A stretch of DNA of 64,000 nt from Drosophila persimilis (taxonomy: Eukaryota; Arthropoda; Insecta; Diptera; Drosophilidae): positions 16,864,001 through 16,928,000 of the forward strand of contig NW_020825288.1 of NCBI RefSeq assembly GCF_003286085.1. Reading direction: 5' to 3'. Position numbers and translations under genes: made by a program. This document shows, one piece after another, positions 49,801-62,560 of this stretch (position 1 is its first letter; every line of letters starts with the position of its first letter). Below the pieces are notes generated by a model, which worked only from the letters and a program-made list of their open reading frames with translations, searched no databases and had not been told where the DNA came from.

Positions 49801-52133
49801 AAGAGCGATTTTATTTTGCATAAAAATAAAAAGTGTTTATGCGCTTGGAAATTGAGGTCGTCGTAGTCGTCGTCGGCGGCGGGTTTTTGGAGTACATGGA
49901 AGAGTGGTGCACATGTTCATGTGTGTTTGTGTGTGGCAAGTTTTGGCTCACGGCTGAAGTGCCGCTCTGCCCGGCCCCTGCCGCCCGCCACCCTGCTAAA
50001 TGTTTGGCGACATGCACCAGAAGTACACAAGAGTACATATGAAAAAAATGAAAATTCTCCGCCTGTTTGCCACATTTTGTGTGTGTGTGTGTGTCTTGTT
50101 CATGCCACTGCCAGTGCTACTGCTACAATTGTTGCTATTGTTGCCGCGAAGTTGAGCTGTGTTAATGAAATGCGTTTTGGGTTTTTTAGCTGGCACAAAG
50201 CGCAACTTGCGGCAGCCACGGCAGAGGCCGAGCACGAAAACTTTTCCGACTGCCTCGCCCTCGCCCTCACTCACCCCACCCAACATCCCAACACTGTACA
50301 ACCAACTGTAATTAAATGCAGCGCATAACTGCTCCGAGCTGCCGCTGCCGCTGCCGCTGCCGCCGCTGCTGCTGCTGATGCACCATTTATGTACAAGTGC
50401 ACTAACACATTCGCATTCGAATGAGGGGGAAAGTATTTTTTAAAGTATTTTTTCCATATTTTTTTTTTGTTTTTGGTAGCATTTTGACCTAAAATTCCCG
50501 CAGTCGCAGTCGCCGTTGCAGTCGCCGTTGCTGTTGCTGCCACCGCGCTAATGTCAAGTATGCTTTAAGCAGCGCTGTCACCGGCATCCGCATATGCGAC
50601 GGCAATTATGTGCCCCCTTTCAATGGCTGTATATGCCGTGTGGATATGTGTGTGTCGCACAAAGACAGTAACAATAATTGCGGGTAATGCTCATTTTGGA
50701 GCCAAGAATAAAGTGAATCGCAATGATAAAAACATCAGAGATGGCAGCACAGTCCCGTCAAATGTGGCATGTTAATTCCAGGCGAACGAACATCACCTTG
50801 CCACACGACACATACATACATACATATATGTACACGCCCTGATGTCCCAAACTGATTGAAGTGCGACGCCTCAGCGATAAGGACATTTAACTGTGCAAAC
50901 GTGTTGGCAGCCCCTCTCGGATATCCGATGGAGAAGTCTGCTGCCTACAAATGCGATGCGTAAAAGGTGCGACACTTGAGAAACATTTCCATACACACAC
51001 AGCTGTGACATACACATGTGAGTGTCTGCGTTAGCCCTGGCAAATTGCGGTTTTATTGCAGTCAACTGTGAGAAGAGCAAACACTGTGAAGGGAACAGAA
51101 AACACAACAAGACACACGCCCCGAAATCCCTCTCCACATTCCGTTTGGAAAATTCCCAGACAAACAAGAGCCAAGTCAAATGTAAAATGAAACAAATTGC
51201 TGCCTTTGCTCATTGCAAACATTTATTTGCACATAAGCCAGTTCGTTCAACAATTTTTTAATTCAGCCCCATGCTCCCCCATGACAACATTGACAAGTGT
51301 TGTTGGAGAGTCTTGTTGCATGGAGGGAGCAGAGGCACAGACGGGCCAGACAGGGTTCTGGCCCTATCAGAATTTTGCAATTGATGAAAGCTGTAATTTG
51401 GCTGGCAATCAAGTGCTGCTTCTGCCTCTCAAAGCGTAACCACACGACGAGATTTTTGCCATATTTTTGTAGGATGTAGAAAACATCCGAGAGTTAAAAG
51501 ATGACTGGAATGGGATGAGCAATCTCATACACTTTCAGGGCGTATTTGGATTTTCATCAAAAAAAATTGTTAGAAGTATTTGGCAATATTACAGCACAAA
51601 CAGAGAAGTAAGGGCCAAAAAGGCCAGAAATCACACGATAATTGGTCGAATCGATGCAAAACAGGCTGAAGCAATTAATAACTGGCTCAAACTGGTCAGA
51701 ATAAGCAGTGGTATAAATGTGATCGAAGGAACTGCTTACCGATTACCACCGATTACATATATTCGGCGGTATTTTTATTTCAGGGCACTAATTCTTATTG
51801 TTTGAGCCACCAACTAAGGGCTTATAAGTTAGTTAAGGAGCTTCGATTGACCAAGCAAAGCAAGCTGCATCCTGATGCTGTGCAATAGGGGTCGCACGCA
51901 TATATTCAAAGGGGAATATGGTATTGGTGGCTATCACTCGTGTACGTGAGCTGCAGCGCATCAGGAGCCTTGCCGACCGCTGCTGCGGATTCAGCTATTG
52001 ATCTTTGACTAAGACTAATAGTAAACTCTTCCAAAAATTCTTATAATATTTATGAGCTTAATAGTTGTATATCCAAGAGAAGAAGATTCCACCTCAAATA
52101 GATCGCTCTTCCAGGGTATCCAACAAATATTCG

Positions 52134-52151
52134 CTACCCGAGGATGGGTAG
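52134..52151. repeat. CTACCC/GGGTAG hairpin
   Basis: CTACCC (52134-52139) and GGGTAG (52146-52151) are exact complements around GAGGAT, with another AGGGTA 20 bases upstream. It shares the GGGTA core with the elements at 8.3 and 29.6 kb. Confidence 0.4.
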
Positions 52152-52289
52152 ATCCCTCCTATCTTTTTCTTCGCATTATTTCCATCAATATCTAGCAACT
52201 TTTTAGAGGCCACCTTCTCCACTCACCACTGTATCTCCCTACATTTATTTTAATTTATTTGCCTTTATTACAGACACACTCCTACAGGG

Positions 52290-52309
52290 CACACACACAC
52301 ACACACACA
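52290..52309. repeat. (CA)n microsatellite
   Basis: Ten CA units followed by TATA. Confidence 0.95.
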
Positions 52310-55300
52310 TATAAGCATATACTCGTATATCAACAACGTAACATCAGCGCTTTGGCAAAAGGCTAAGAGAGTTGCCTTTTTAAAAAAGCAAACTTTTGCT
52401 CTGCTTTGTGCAAAGAGCTAAAAAATAAAAAATAAAAAAACAGAGGCAAAATCAGCGGCAGCGGCAGCAGCAGCACCCAACAACAGTTTAGCTCGTGTGG
52501 CAGAGAGTGTGTGGCAGTGTGTGTGTGCTGAGCAGCAGGCTGTCAAAAAGTTACTTATTTTCTTTTAAAAACTTGTATGAGTCTTTTGGCGCTGTTTTCG
52601 CCCTTATCCCTCGATCCCTTGACTTTCGACCTCGCCCCAGCCCCTGGCCCCTCTGTCGTCCTGTCGACGTCCTGATTGCTCTGCCTCTGCCCTGTGCGAT
52701 GTTTACACAGCTTTTGCTTTTGATAAGGTTAATCAAAAGTTTTTTAATCCATTCTGCATACAGGCAAACATAGACCCCACACGAGCGAGTGCGGGTGCGG
52801 ATGTGGGAGCGAGAGCGCGCCACAAGAGGGTGCCAAAGGGGGCGGGAGATCATCAGTATCAGATTCGTGTGTCCTCATTATATATTAGTGCCAGAGGAGG
52901 AGCAGCAAGGATGTGCCAGAGCAGAGCAAAGCAAAGCATAGCACAGATAGCGAGGCCACTTTGAGAGCCCGCGGCTCATTCGAACTTTTCGACGCTGCAA
53001 AGTGAATTTCATGAATGCCGAATTACGACTATATGTACGAGAAGAGTATTTGTTGTCTTCAAGTTTTGCTAGCCCCCCCCCGCGCGCACTAACCTCACTC
53101 GGCCACACTGCCACTCTGCCACACTGGCACTCGGCCACTCCGTTCCACTCTCTCCACTCTCCAGTTTGCTGTTTAAAAATCGCATAATTTATGTGGCAAA
53201 GTTCAGGGAAATCACTTTGCTGGCAGAGAAAACTTTGCAATTAAGCGCTGAGAGACATTTGGCAAGCGGCAAAGTGAATCGAACCGCTGTCGGAGCCGAA
53301 GCCCAGTGAGGTCGAACCACTACCTGGCCGGCGCCCCACCACCACTGGTTGCAGGCGGCAGCCACCCGGCAGCCAACTGCAACTTTTGCGATAACTTTAA
53401 ATCATCTAATTATGAGTAGCAGCCATTGGACAAGCCAAAACCCCATGCCCCATGCCACATCCCACCAAAGGAACAACAACAACAACAGGATGGCATGGAG
53501 GATAGGGTCCTCTGGGGGCAACTGCCAGTGGCAGCATTTAATTTCCGCTGTCTCAGCTCTTAGCCCTGGAACCTCCCTTCCTGTTAGACTCCCCTCCCCC
53601 TCCGCTTTCCCCCCAGACATAACTGACACTTTACTTCATTTCTGCTGACTGGAATTAATGGCTTTTGTTGGCATAGTTTTAACGCTTGAACTTCGGGGTT
53701 CGGTTCGGATCGGTGTATAAAATTTATGTTCGAATTTATTGCAAAGTTTATTAGACAATTTCTTGTTTTTTTTTCCCCCCTGTAATTTTGCGCCAAAGAG
53801 AGCCAAAAGGAAGAATTTTTTGTGGAAATTTATGAGCTTCATAAATGACCAAAGCATAAAGACTAGCAGCAGCAGCGATCCGGCCAGAAGTCCGGCCAAA
53901 AGGAGAGACCAGGAAGAAACAGCAGCCTTAGTCCCTGCGTATGAGCCACGTGCCAATTGCCATGATATCTGTAACAGAAAGAGACAGCCCCGGGGGAGGG
54001 GGAGAGAGAGAGAGAGGTTGGGGCAGGCACTGACAAAGTATGGTTGGTGGTAACAGCTCTCTTCACATTACGAAATGATGTCCGACTGAATGCAAAAATG
54101 CCATAAATATGAATGAGCTGCCGTGCAGAAAGAATCCGAACGAAGCCTTACCGCATCCTCTGCCTTCGCCTCTGCCCCTGCCCCTGCCTGTGAGCATTTG
54201 CCCCATTGCTGATGTACTTTATTTGTTACAACATATTTAACTGTAGTTTGCCGCCCAGCAGCCTTCCTGCAGCACCTGCCCCTCTACATCTGTGGCACTG
54301 CCTGTGGGGCAGCCTTTTAGTTTCCAGTTTTCTGCTGCTGCTGCTGCTTCTGCTTCTGCTTCTGATTTATGGAGGGCGGCGCAGGCAAAACATTTCAAAA
54401 GCCAACCCCAGAAAACCGTGTCAGAGTGTGTGTGTGCCACTTCGGACTCGGGGAAAAGTTCTTCATAACTTTGATGCCCCCGCCCCCGCCGCCTGCCCTT
54501 GCTCGGCTGTCCATCCGCCTCTGCCACTTGTTGTGTGTGTCTCATCAAAAATGTATTAACGAGCTTCTGCATAGCAAAAGATTTTTATCTCCTGGCGTTG
54601 ATTTCATTTTGAGCTTAGATCTGCCTGCCTGCCCCCGCGGCTACCCTTCTGCCGCTGCCACTGCCCCGTGAGGCAAGTTTTGGCTTAGATTTGTATCGCT
54701 GGCGTTTTCAACACGTGCTGCATGCACAGCGCTGTATGTTGTGGCAGCTGCCACGGGCTGCAAAACTTTTAATGGTGCGCATTATTGCAGGCCATAAATT
54801 ACGACAAAAAAGCGAGGTATTAACCGCTGCTAGCTGTTAGCAGATGAAAACGGTTAACATTTCGTGGCAAAAGTCGGCGCGAAGTGACGCCACCAATGAC
54901 AAAGCTCTGTGATGAACCACCACAAGGCGCCGGTGGTGGTGCACTCTTTTATTTGGCTGTTGATGCAACGAGCGTTGGCGTGGCTGCTGCAAAGTTTTAC
55001 TCCTAGGCGGGGCAAAGAAGTTTCAGATGCCACTTTAGACTGCAAGTGGAACGACGGGAGGCTGCAGCGACTGGAAGCAGCAAGGATACACTCGTATTTT
55101 ATTTTGTGGCATCGCCATGCGAGTTGTCAGGGAATTTATGTGTGGCCATGGCATGGCTGTGTTCCTGCGGACTTTTGAGCAAAATAAGCAACTAACCCAC
55201 GAAAAAGTTATGGCTACTGTGTCATAAAATGCCACTGCCACCGCCGCCGCCACCACCACAATGGCATTTGGGGGCATGGTATGCCACCTGCCACCTGCAT

Positions 55301-57263
55301 GGCCATCAGGCGTACGAGTGTGTGTCTGTGTTCCTCTGTGTCTGTGTCTGTGTGTGGGTGTATGTTGTTTATGCAGCAAAGCTCATTTCACGCTTCCGCT
55401 TTCTATTATGTAAGGAACAGAAAACGAAAAAACAAAATCATAAATTTCTAATAAAATAAATATTCCCTTATCCCACACGAATATACGGAAAAGAAAAGGA
55501 AGAAGAGTCTCCCCCTGAAAGTAGAGGCATAACTTCAGCTTAAGCTTACAGACAATGCCCCATGCTCCGTGCCCCCAGCTCTGGGTCTTGGGGCAAGTTC
55601 AAACAATGTTTTCGTTAACTTTGTAACTTGGCTTTGGCTAACGAAAAAAATTAGACGAAATTCAATTAAAAAAGCAGGCTAATGAACGCGTATAATCAAA
55701 TTAAATGCAGCAAAAACAGCAGCCAAAGAGAGAGTTAGCAAAAGGGAAAAACAAGAAGAGAAGACAGAGAAAGAGTATGACATAAGAGAGTCTGTCTCTC
55801 AAGAGGATTTCCATGCCACGCAGCGAAACAAGAACAAACATTAACCCCAACAAAAAATGACTGCAGGGGCGGCTTCAATCTCAGCCTGAAGACTGAAGGC
55901 TTCACCAGCCTTGTGGCTGCCACGCAGCGCGTGTGAGTCGCCTACAATGTGGCAACATAAAACTATTACCACGACGACATGAACACAACTCCTAATTACC
56001 CAGGGATTTGCATTTGTCTTGCGACGTGCACACGCACACAGAAGAGACGCAGAGGAAGATATGTGGCATGTGGGATGCGGCATGTTCGTAGCAAGGGGCG
56101 TGGGTGTGGTCGTAGGGCGTGGGGGCGTTGGTGTCATAAACGAATCTTATCTGGCGCTCCCCCTTTTCTACGCCCAACTCTTGCCTGTCTCCGGCATGCA
56201 TTCGCCTTTCGCTCTTTCTCAGCGTTTTTTCCTATCTGTATTTCTTTTTGCTTTTCTTTTCTTGAATTTTATGGCTTGGCCGCCATTTGCTTTTCACTTC
56301 GTTGCCATCGTTGCTACCAAAAAAAGGCCAGGGGCATCCACTATTTAGCCCCGAAAGTCATTAGCTTGTCTCGTTTATCTTTTAATGAGTGTAAAATACA
56401 AATGAGGAGATGTGCGCAAAGAAGGGGGAGGGCGCACCCAAATTATCAGGCTGTTAGGGCCGATGCTGCTGCAAGATCTTCTTACTCTCTCTGCCACATG
56501 CTGTTATCAGGCAAGGGGAAACATAATCTAATAGCAAAATGCCTGCTAATAGGAAACATTTTCGTCATTAGCTCCGTACGAGTATGCACGAAGGATATGC
56601 TGTAAAAACCTATGGGCGAGAAGGTAAAGCGCAATCAAGTGGAACATCTGAGGCATATTCCATCCTTAAATATGTCTCATATTTTAGTTTTTTTTGGGGT
56701 TATAATTTTTAAAGATTTTGTGCTTCAGCTGCCATCATTTGTTTGGCTTTTCCTAAAGGGAAGATTTCTTAAAGCCTGATTTCTTGTGCTTTCTTTTGCT
56801 GTTTTACTATCATCTCCCTCGACTGCTGCCTGCTGGTGCTGCTGCTGGCTCTTAATCTGCTGCTTCTACTTAATATTAAGCTTCGCCTTTAACCAAACGC
56901 TTGTCCACAAATCAAGTATACGCACTGGGGTCTGCCCAGCAATGTTTTAGTCACTCTCTCGGGGACCCCTCTACCGCTCCCTGGTGTAAGCTCTCTCTAT
57001 ATATCTCTCTCTCTCTCCCTTTCTGACCAGCAGACCGCCTCTTCCTGTTTATACTTAAGCTGCCACTTAATCCAGCCACTTCATCCGCTCCCGAATACCA
57101 TTTCCATGTTTATAAACAGCCACGCCCCATGATTCGCCCGCCAGCGTGTGTTTGCGTGCTTTACCGGAGTTGCTGCTTCGTTTTTTTCTTTTTTTGTGTG
57201 TGTCGTTCATCGATGTGGCAGCCAGTGCTGCTCCTGGCTGTTCCTGGCTTCTCCCTGTTAGCC

Positions 57264-57350
57264 CTTAATTAAATATTAAACGCGCCTAATTGCGCATTTC
57301 ATAACTCAGGCAACGCAACGTAATTAATTATTTATGTTCAACTAAATTGA
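57264..57350. promoter_or_regulatory. Candidate enhancer core, TAAT-rich
   Basis: Within 87 bases are CTTAATTAAATATTAA, CCTAATTGCG, GTAATTAATTATTTATG and ACTAAATTGAG, separated by CGCGCC and CAACGCAACG. The dense TAAT and TTTATG-type motifs fit homeodomain/Hox-type regulation. Inferred only. Confidence 0.3.
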
Positions 57351-58460
57351 GCAGCATCCTGGCGGTGCGCTCACACGCACCACGCGCCCAGCACCACGCA
57401 CCAGGCACCAAAAGTTTCTTCTTCGGCGTGGTGCCCCCGAGGCTCATGCTGCAGACACAAATGTAGCGAAAAAACGAAATCTACAAGGATATGTGGCATG
57501 TAAATTAATACGTCAGCGGCAGGCAGTCGCAAATTAAAATCATTTGCGGTTCAATTTGCTCACCTTTCAAGCAGGAAAAGCCGGCAGAGTGGCAGGGCGG
57601 CAAAGATGTGGCACGAAGAACAACAAACAGTTGACTCTTGCGGCTGGTAACATGGATGACTTTGAAATGGAAGAAACTTATATCAAACGGCGCCCCGAGG
57701 GGCATTTAATTATGCAAACTGTTTGGGGTTGCACGAAAACTATGGAAAATGGGGCAATTGGGGGAGAATTTTCATAGGAAAACCGGTGCCTGATTAGCTC
57801 TCCCGCCGCAAAACAATCCAAAAAGCATCGAAATTAAAACCGAGAGAAATCACAGAGCTGCCTGCCTGCCATGTTCCGTCCATTGTTCGGCCACAATTTG
57901 CACAACTTTTGGCAGCAGCGGCAGCAGCCCAGTGGTTGCTGCTGCAGTGGGGAAACTTTCACAACACGAAGCCACATAGAGACAGAATGAGAGGGAGATG
58001 GAGATGGAGATAGAGAGAGAGACACTGGGTACAGATACACTCCGTTTACCAGAGATACTGCTAGAACTTGCTTTGGAAACTATTTTCATAAATAGCGGCG
58101 TCGGCCAGTGTCCAAATGCAAACAGATTCAGAGTCGGACTCGGAGTCGGAGTCACCGACTGGCGCCCATCCGAAGGAAGGGCCAGCCTCTGCTTCTCCCT
58201 GTCTCACTCTCCCTCCTGCCAGACAGTCAACGTGAATCCTTTAAGTTTCTTTTGTTCCGAAGCGTAGATCCTAATGCCAGTTTTTCACTCGTGTGATTTA
58301 TCGGTTTCGTGGTTCAAAGTTCGAGTTTCAAATGCATTTTCCATGTTACCAGAGAGAGGCTGCTGTCAGGGCAGTGGAACTCTGGGCATTCCAGCGGCTA
58401 CAACAAACTTCGCATAGCTTTGGGCTACCTCGCACTTCACCCCGCACCCACTTTCTCCAG

Positions 58461-58480
58461 CTCTCTCTCTCTCTCTCTCT
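58461..58480. repeat. (CT)10 microsatellite
   Basis: Perfect CT run. Confidence 0.97.
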
Positions 58481-58875
58481 GGTCCTTTGGCGTTTATCTT
58501 TTTGGCTTTGAAATTGTCAACTCATTTTGGCTTCGTATTTTTTACGCATAAAGTTTTCTTTTTCCAATAATTTCCATTATGGAAGTCAAGATTTGATTTG
58601 AGTAGCGGCCGCAGCTACACGTTGGATTGTAATTTGATATGCCACACAAGACGATGCCGGCTGCAACGCCTAATTAAGCCCCATTTGCCCCTGAGGTAGC
58701 CCCCAAAGTCAGTGAGTGACAGAAAGCCACCGGTCTCAATATTTGATTAAGTATTGACCTGCAAGCCGCTGGCAAAGCGCGCACTGACCACGTCTTTGGC
58801 ATCCTGCAAACAATTACGTCTAAATTCATTAGCGAAGGACATGCATAATTAAAGGACACGTCGTGACATCTTCCT

Positions 58876-58930
58876 AGCAGTGGCAGTGGCAGTGGCTGTG
58901 GCTGTGGCAGTGACAGTGGCAGTGACACTC
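58876..58930. repeat. TGGCAG/TGGCTG hexamer array
   Basis: About nine units, same family as the array at 29.8 kb. Confidence 0.9.
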
Positions 58931-60051
58931 ACTCAGGCATGGCCGCACACGCTCTCTTGTGTCTAAGTGGCAGGCAGCCAAGGGCATGGGATCGGATTGA
59001 TGGGGCTGGGACTTTCGTATAAAAAAGAAATCAATGTCCTTTGCCAGGAAGTGCCTTGGCAATTTGCAATCCTTTGTGCCATTACACAAAGCTTCCTTCC
59101 GCTGGGGTCGCTCTCTATCTTTTCGTTTCGATGGGGTTTGATCCTCGAGTTTGTGTCGCCTTCAGCATAATGCTGCTGCTTCTGCCGCTGCTGCTGCTTG
59201 CTGCAATCAAAGCGTATCGGTGGCTGTTACTGTTTCAAAACCAGCAGCAGGACTAGGACCAGGAGCAGGAGCCGCATTAATCCTTCATTGACAATCAGGC
59301 GGCAGAACCTGTGATGAACTCTGCCCCCCAAACCCGAAGCGGGAAAAAAGCGGAAGTTGTAAAAACGCCAACGCCGCACAAAGCACAAACATAGAAGGAG
59401 GAGAATTCTCGGTGCTCTCCTCTCTCTCTCTCTCTGAGGCAGTAACCAGTGGCACGGAACCGATTATAGTATGCCGTATTTGGATTCCAGTTTCAGTGGC
59501 AGATTCCGATTCCGACTCTGGGGCAGATTCCGATTCCGCCTGGAGGGCATTCGTCAAACGACGCAGCAACTGAAGCAATTGTTTCGCCAACTTTCCTTAT
59601 TTCTTTCCTTCTCGCTTGCGCCCTTTTGTTCATTATGTACTTTGCTTTCTTTTCTTTTCATTGCTTTTCCTTTATTTTCCTTTCGTTTCGTTTGTGCTTT
59701 GAAAAGCGAGAGGCAGGGCAGAGAAAGTGGGGGAGGAGTGTGGTGTGGCATAAACACTGATTGATTGATTAGAGGCTTGAGCCCTCAGACTCTCAGCACC
59801 ACGCATGTGGCATTCGGGGGCACAGTCTGCGGCACTAAACCTAATGAGCAACCCCTCGAGCAAGTGTCGCATCAATCAAGGGCGCATTTAATGCGTTATA
59901 GCAACGATTTCTCTTGATTTGCGATTATTGTTTAGGTGTGTGAGCGCCCTCCACTGACAGACGGCGATTAGCAAAGTGGATCCACACCGAAATGAATGAA
60001 TGATTTCCTTCCACTATAGTCCGCCACAGTCGAGTGAATCCTTTAAGCAGC

Positions 60052-60100
60052 AAAGCCCAGCCCTCGAGTTAAAGCCCAGCCCTCGAGTTAAATCCCAGCC
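60052..60100. repeat. 19-base tandem repeat, two and a half copies
   Basis: AAAGCCCAGCCCTCGAGTT occurs at 60052-60070 and 60071-60089 without a mismatch; a third partial copy follows with one change. Perfect identity suggests a recent duplication. Confidence 0.95.
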
Positions 60101-62298
60101 TAAACGCACCTCTAGGGCCAGGCCAGGCCAATGCCTGATGCCAATTTCGTTCGACTGTTATCTATGAAATTGACTACGTGGCCGAGTGGCTCAAGTGTCG
60201 GGGCAATCGATAGCCAGAGCTTACCTGATGCTGGTGCTGCCTCAGCATTGTTGCATGTCATGGCTTCCGCCTTAGTCAGTGTCCTTTTTCGCACAGGATA
60301 CACCCTTAATGCCATTCCGTTACTCTACGTCTTGTCACTGCCCGGAAAATCATATCATCAATTCGCTCTGGCCCCCAGTTTTCCACACAGTCAGCAGTGC
60401 TGACACTTCTCCTTGCCTCCATCTCCTCCGGTAGCTGTATCTGTGTCGTTCCCCCCCTCTCTGTGCGTATCTGTATCTGTGGCAAGTGCTCATTATCACT
60501 TGAAATGTTGTCAATTACGGATTTTCGTTTCGCTTTGTTTTGTTTTCGATTTGACTTGCAATTGAATTTCCACTCGCTCTGCTCTGCCATTTGAATATCC
60601 CGACACTGGGTTGTCGTCCTTTTGTCGCCGTGGCTGACGTTGCCATCGTCACGAGCAGTTGCCTCCGCCAGCAATCCGCATCCCAATCCTCCTTAAGGAG
60701 GGGGCTTATGATGAGCGTTTCCGCTGCCCCTGGTCGCATTTTCTTATTGGAAAAACTGCAAACTTTATACATAAAAAATTAATTTAATGAAAGCTTAGAT
60801 TTGCGTTAATGATGGCTCCCATAATCAACTGTTTTATGGCACTTTAAAAAAGTTGAATCCGCCATATACATGGCCCTGCTCCTGCTCTGCCTCCGCAGGA
60901 CATTTTTCATGCTGTAACTTTTTAATTACAACATTTCGTCGGAGGAAAAGCCATCACCGCACCCAAAAATAGACATGTATGTGCTAAATTATGTTCCTTA
61001 TTATTTCGGGGGGATCTATTGAAAGCACAATTGATTAATGCCAGCACGCCGCAGGACTATCTCATTACAAAGGCTATGAATGTAAATCAAATATTCACTT
61101 GATGCGAGAGATTCATTTTGCCCCTGTCCCGGTCCCTTTTGGTCAGAGAATTTTCAATTAAAATCATAATGAAATATTTTGAAATTTTCTGTTATCCAAA
61201 AACTGTGCGGAAAGCATACCCGAAAATTGTATGAAAATTCCAATGGCAAAACGGCTGAAAGGCAAAAACAAAAGAGGCGGATGTGAATATTAGTTTGTGG
61301 CAGGCAGAATGTCCAACGCCCCCCACCACCCGCCGTCGTGGCAACCGCAAAATAATTTTCTCCAACAAAACGAAATACACACACAAAAGGCTATTACTCA
61401 GAAAATGTCTGTCTGTTCTAATGTTCTGCTGTTCGGGGTTCTCTCCATTCAAACAATAACACACCGAAAAACACATTAAAGTTCAAAATGATGACCCGAA
61501 CATAATCGACTTGCCTAAGAATAATATTTAAATTTAATTTAAATGCTCACATGAGGGCATTTAACAGAAAGAGAGTCCTGTCGTAGCCCCAGCCCCAGCG
61601 CCAGCGCCAGCCCAGCCCCAAGCGATGAGCAAATCGATGAGGAGGATGAGAGTGTGTCTGGATGTATCTCAATCTGCTGGACAATTTGCGAAAACGATAT
61701 GGAAAAGGTTGATGGGCATGGCTGGCATGCATTCGTTTCCAGGGTCCTTCGGTTAATGCGTTTGTTGTTTTTGCGGCAACAATAACTTTCAGTCTTATGC
61801 TTAAGGACCCACACAGGGATCCCAGCACAGGACCAGTGGCTAATGTCATTTTATTGCTCCATCGTTGGGAGCTCTGGCTTTGGATCTGTGGCACAGTGTC
61901 TTGCCTCTGTCTGTGGCTCTGTGTATTTTGAGGGGGGTGAAAATTCCATTTTAAATTAGAGACAAACGAACATTCATTTGGTTGCAAGGCTTAATGGCTT
62001 TGGGTCGCCTTGAGTTAATGCGTTGATATGATGATATCATTAACAAAATTTGGCTCCTTGTGCTCCTTGTGCTCCTTGCTTAGCTTATGCGACCATAAGC
62101 TTCTGTTTTTGCGGCCAGAGATATGGAAGCTAAACAATTGCAAGAAACAGTTGCTGATTTTGTGGTCTAATTGATACACAAGAACGACTGGACAACTGGA
62201 CAGCAGAACAGGACAAGATGTCCTAGCCAAAAGTTACAAATGCAACGACCAGCAGCATCTGACAATTGTTTTCAATGTTGTGGTCAGCATCTATATCT

Positions 62299-62352
62299 CT
62301 CGTTCTCTCTCTCTCTCTCTATCTGTCTCTCTCGCTCTCTGTCTCTGTCTCT
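62299..62352. repeat. Imperfect (CT)n tract
   Basis: Interrupted CT run; the complement contains GACAGATAGAGAGAGAG, similar to the GA-rich motif of X-chromosome dosage compensation. Confidence 0.85.
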
Positions 62353-62560
62353 TTTGTCTGTCCATCTGTCTGACTCTCTCACACATCCAATCTATTTTCA
62401 GTTGTCAGCGACACACAGTATTCCTTCAGTTCTCCTGCCCCCAAAGCTGTCAATCAGTGGGTGGCTGCTGATGCATCTGCCTGGGGCATACGCTGCGTAT
62501 GCTTAATGCTATTTGCCACAAAGACACTCACACATGGTTTGTGTAGTGTCGTGTGCTGCT

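Larger units (their letters stand above)
49801..57255 (+). other. Probable intron, middle part
   Basis: The stretch holds a GCCGCT array (50340-50375), a GGGTA hairpin (52134-52151), (CA)n (52290-52309), C/G-rich PuPy tracts near 53077-53155 and short GA tracts. ATG frames of 97 codons (51515-51805) and 208 codons (55979-56605) lack recognisable domains. No splice-bounded exon was found. Confidence 0.4.
57351..62560 (+). other. Probable intron, last part
   Basis: The stretch holds a GA-rich element (57990-58021), (CT)10 (58461-58480), TAAT-rich sequence at 58640-58860, a TGGCAG array (58876-58930), pyrimidine-rich DNA (59590-59700), a 19-base tandem (60052-60100), AGCCCC/AGCGCC repeats near 61593 and a CT tract (62299-62352). 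A minus-strand CAG/GTAAGC donor-like site lies at about 60221. No supportable gene is visible. Confidence 0.4.

Noticed and set aside
51515-51805. 97-codon ATG frame in AT-richer DNA
   Set aside because: Many frames of this length are expected by chance in 64 kb read in six frames, and no motif is recognised.
60171-60200. tRNA-like A box (TGGCCGAGTGG) resembling the start of tRNA-Ser or tRNA-Leu
   Set aside because: No B box (GGTTCGANTCC) follows at the right distance and no cloverleaf can be drawn; the match is limited to the A box.
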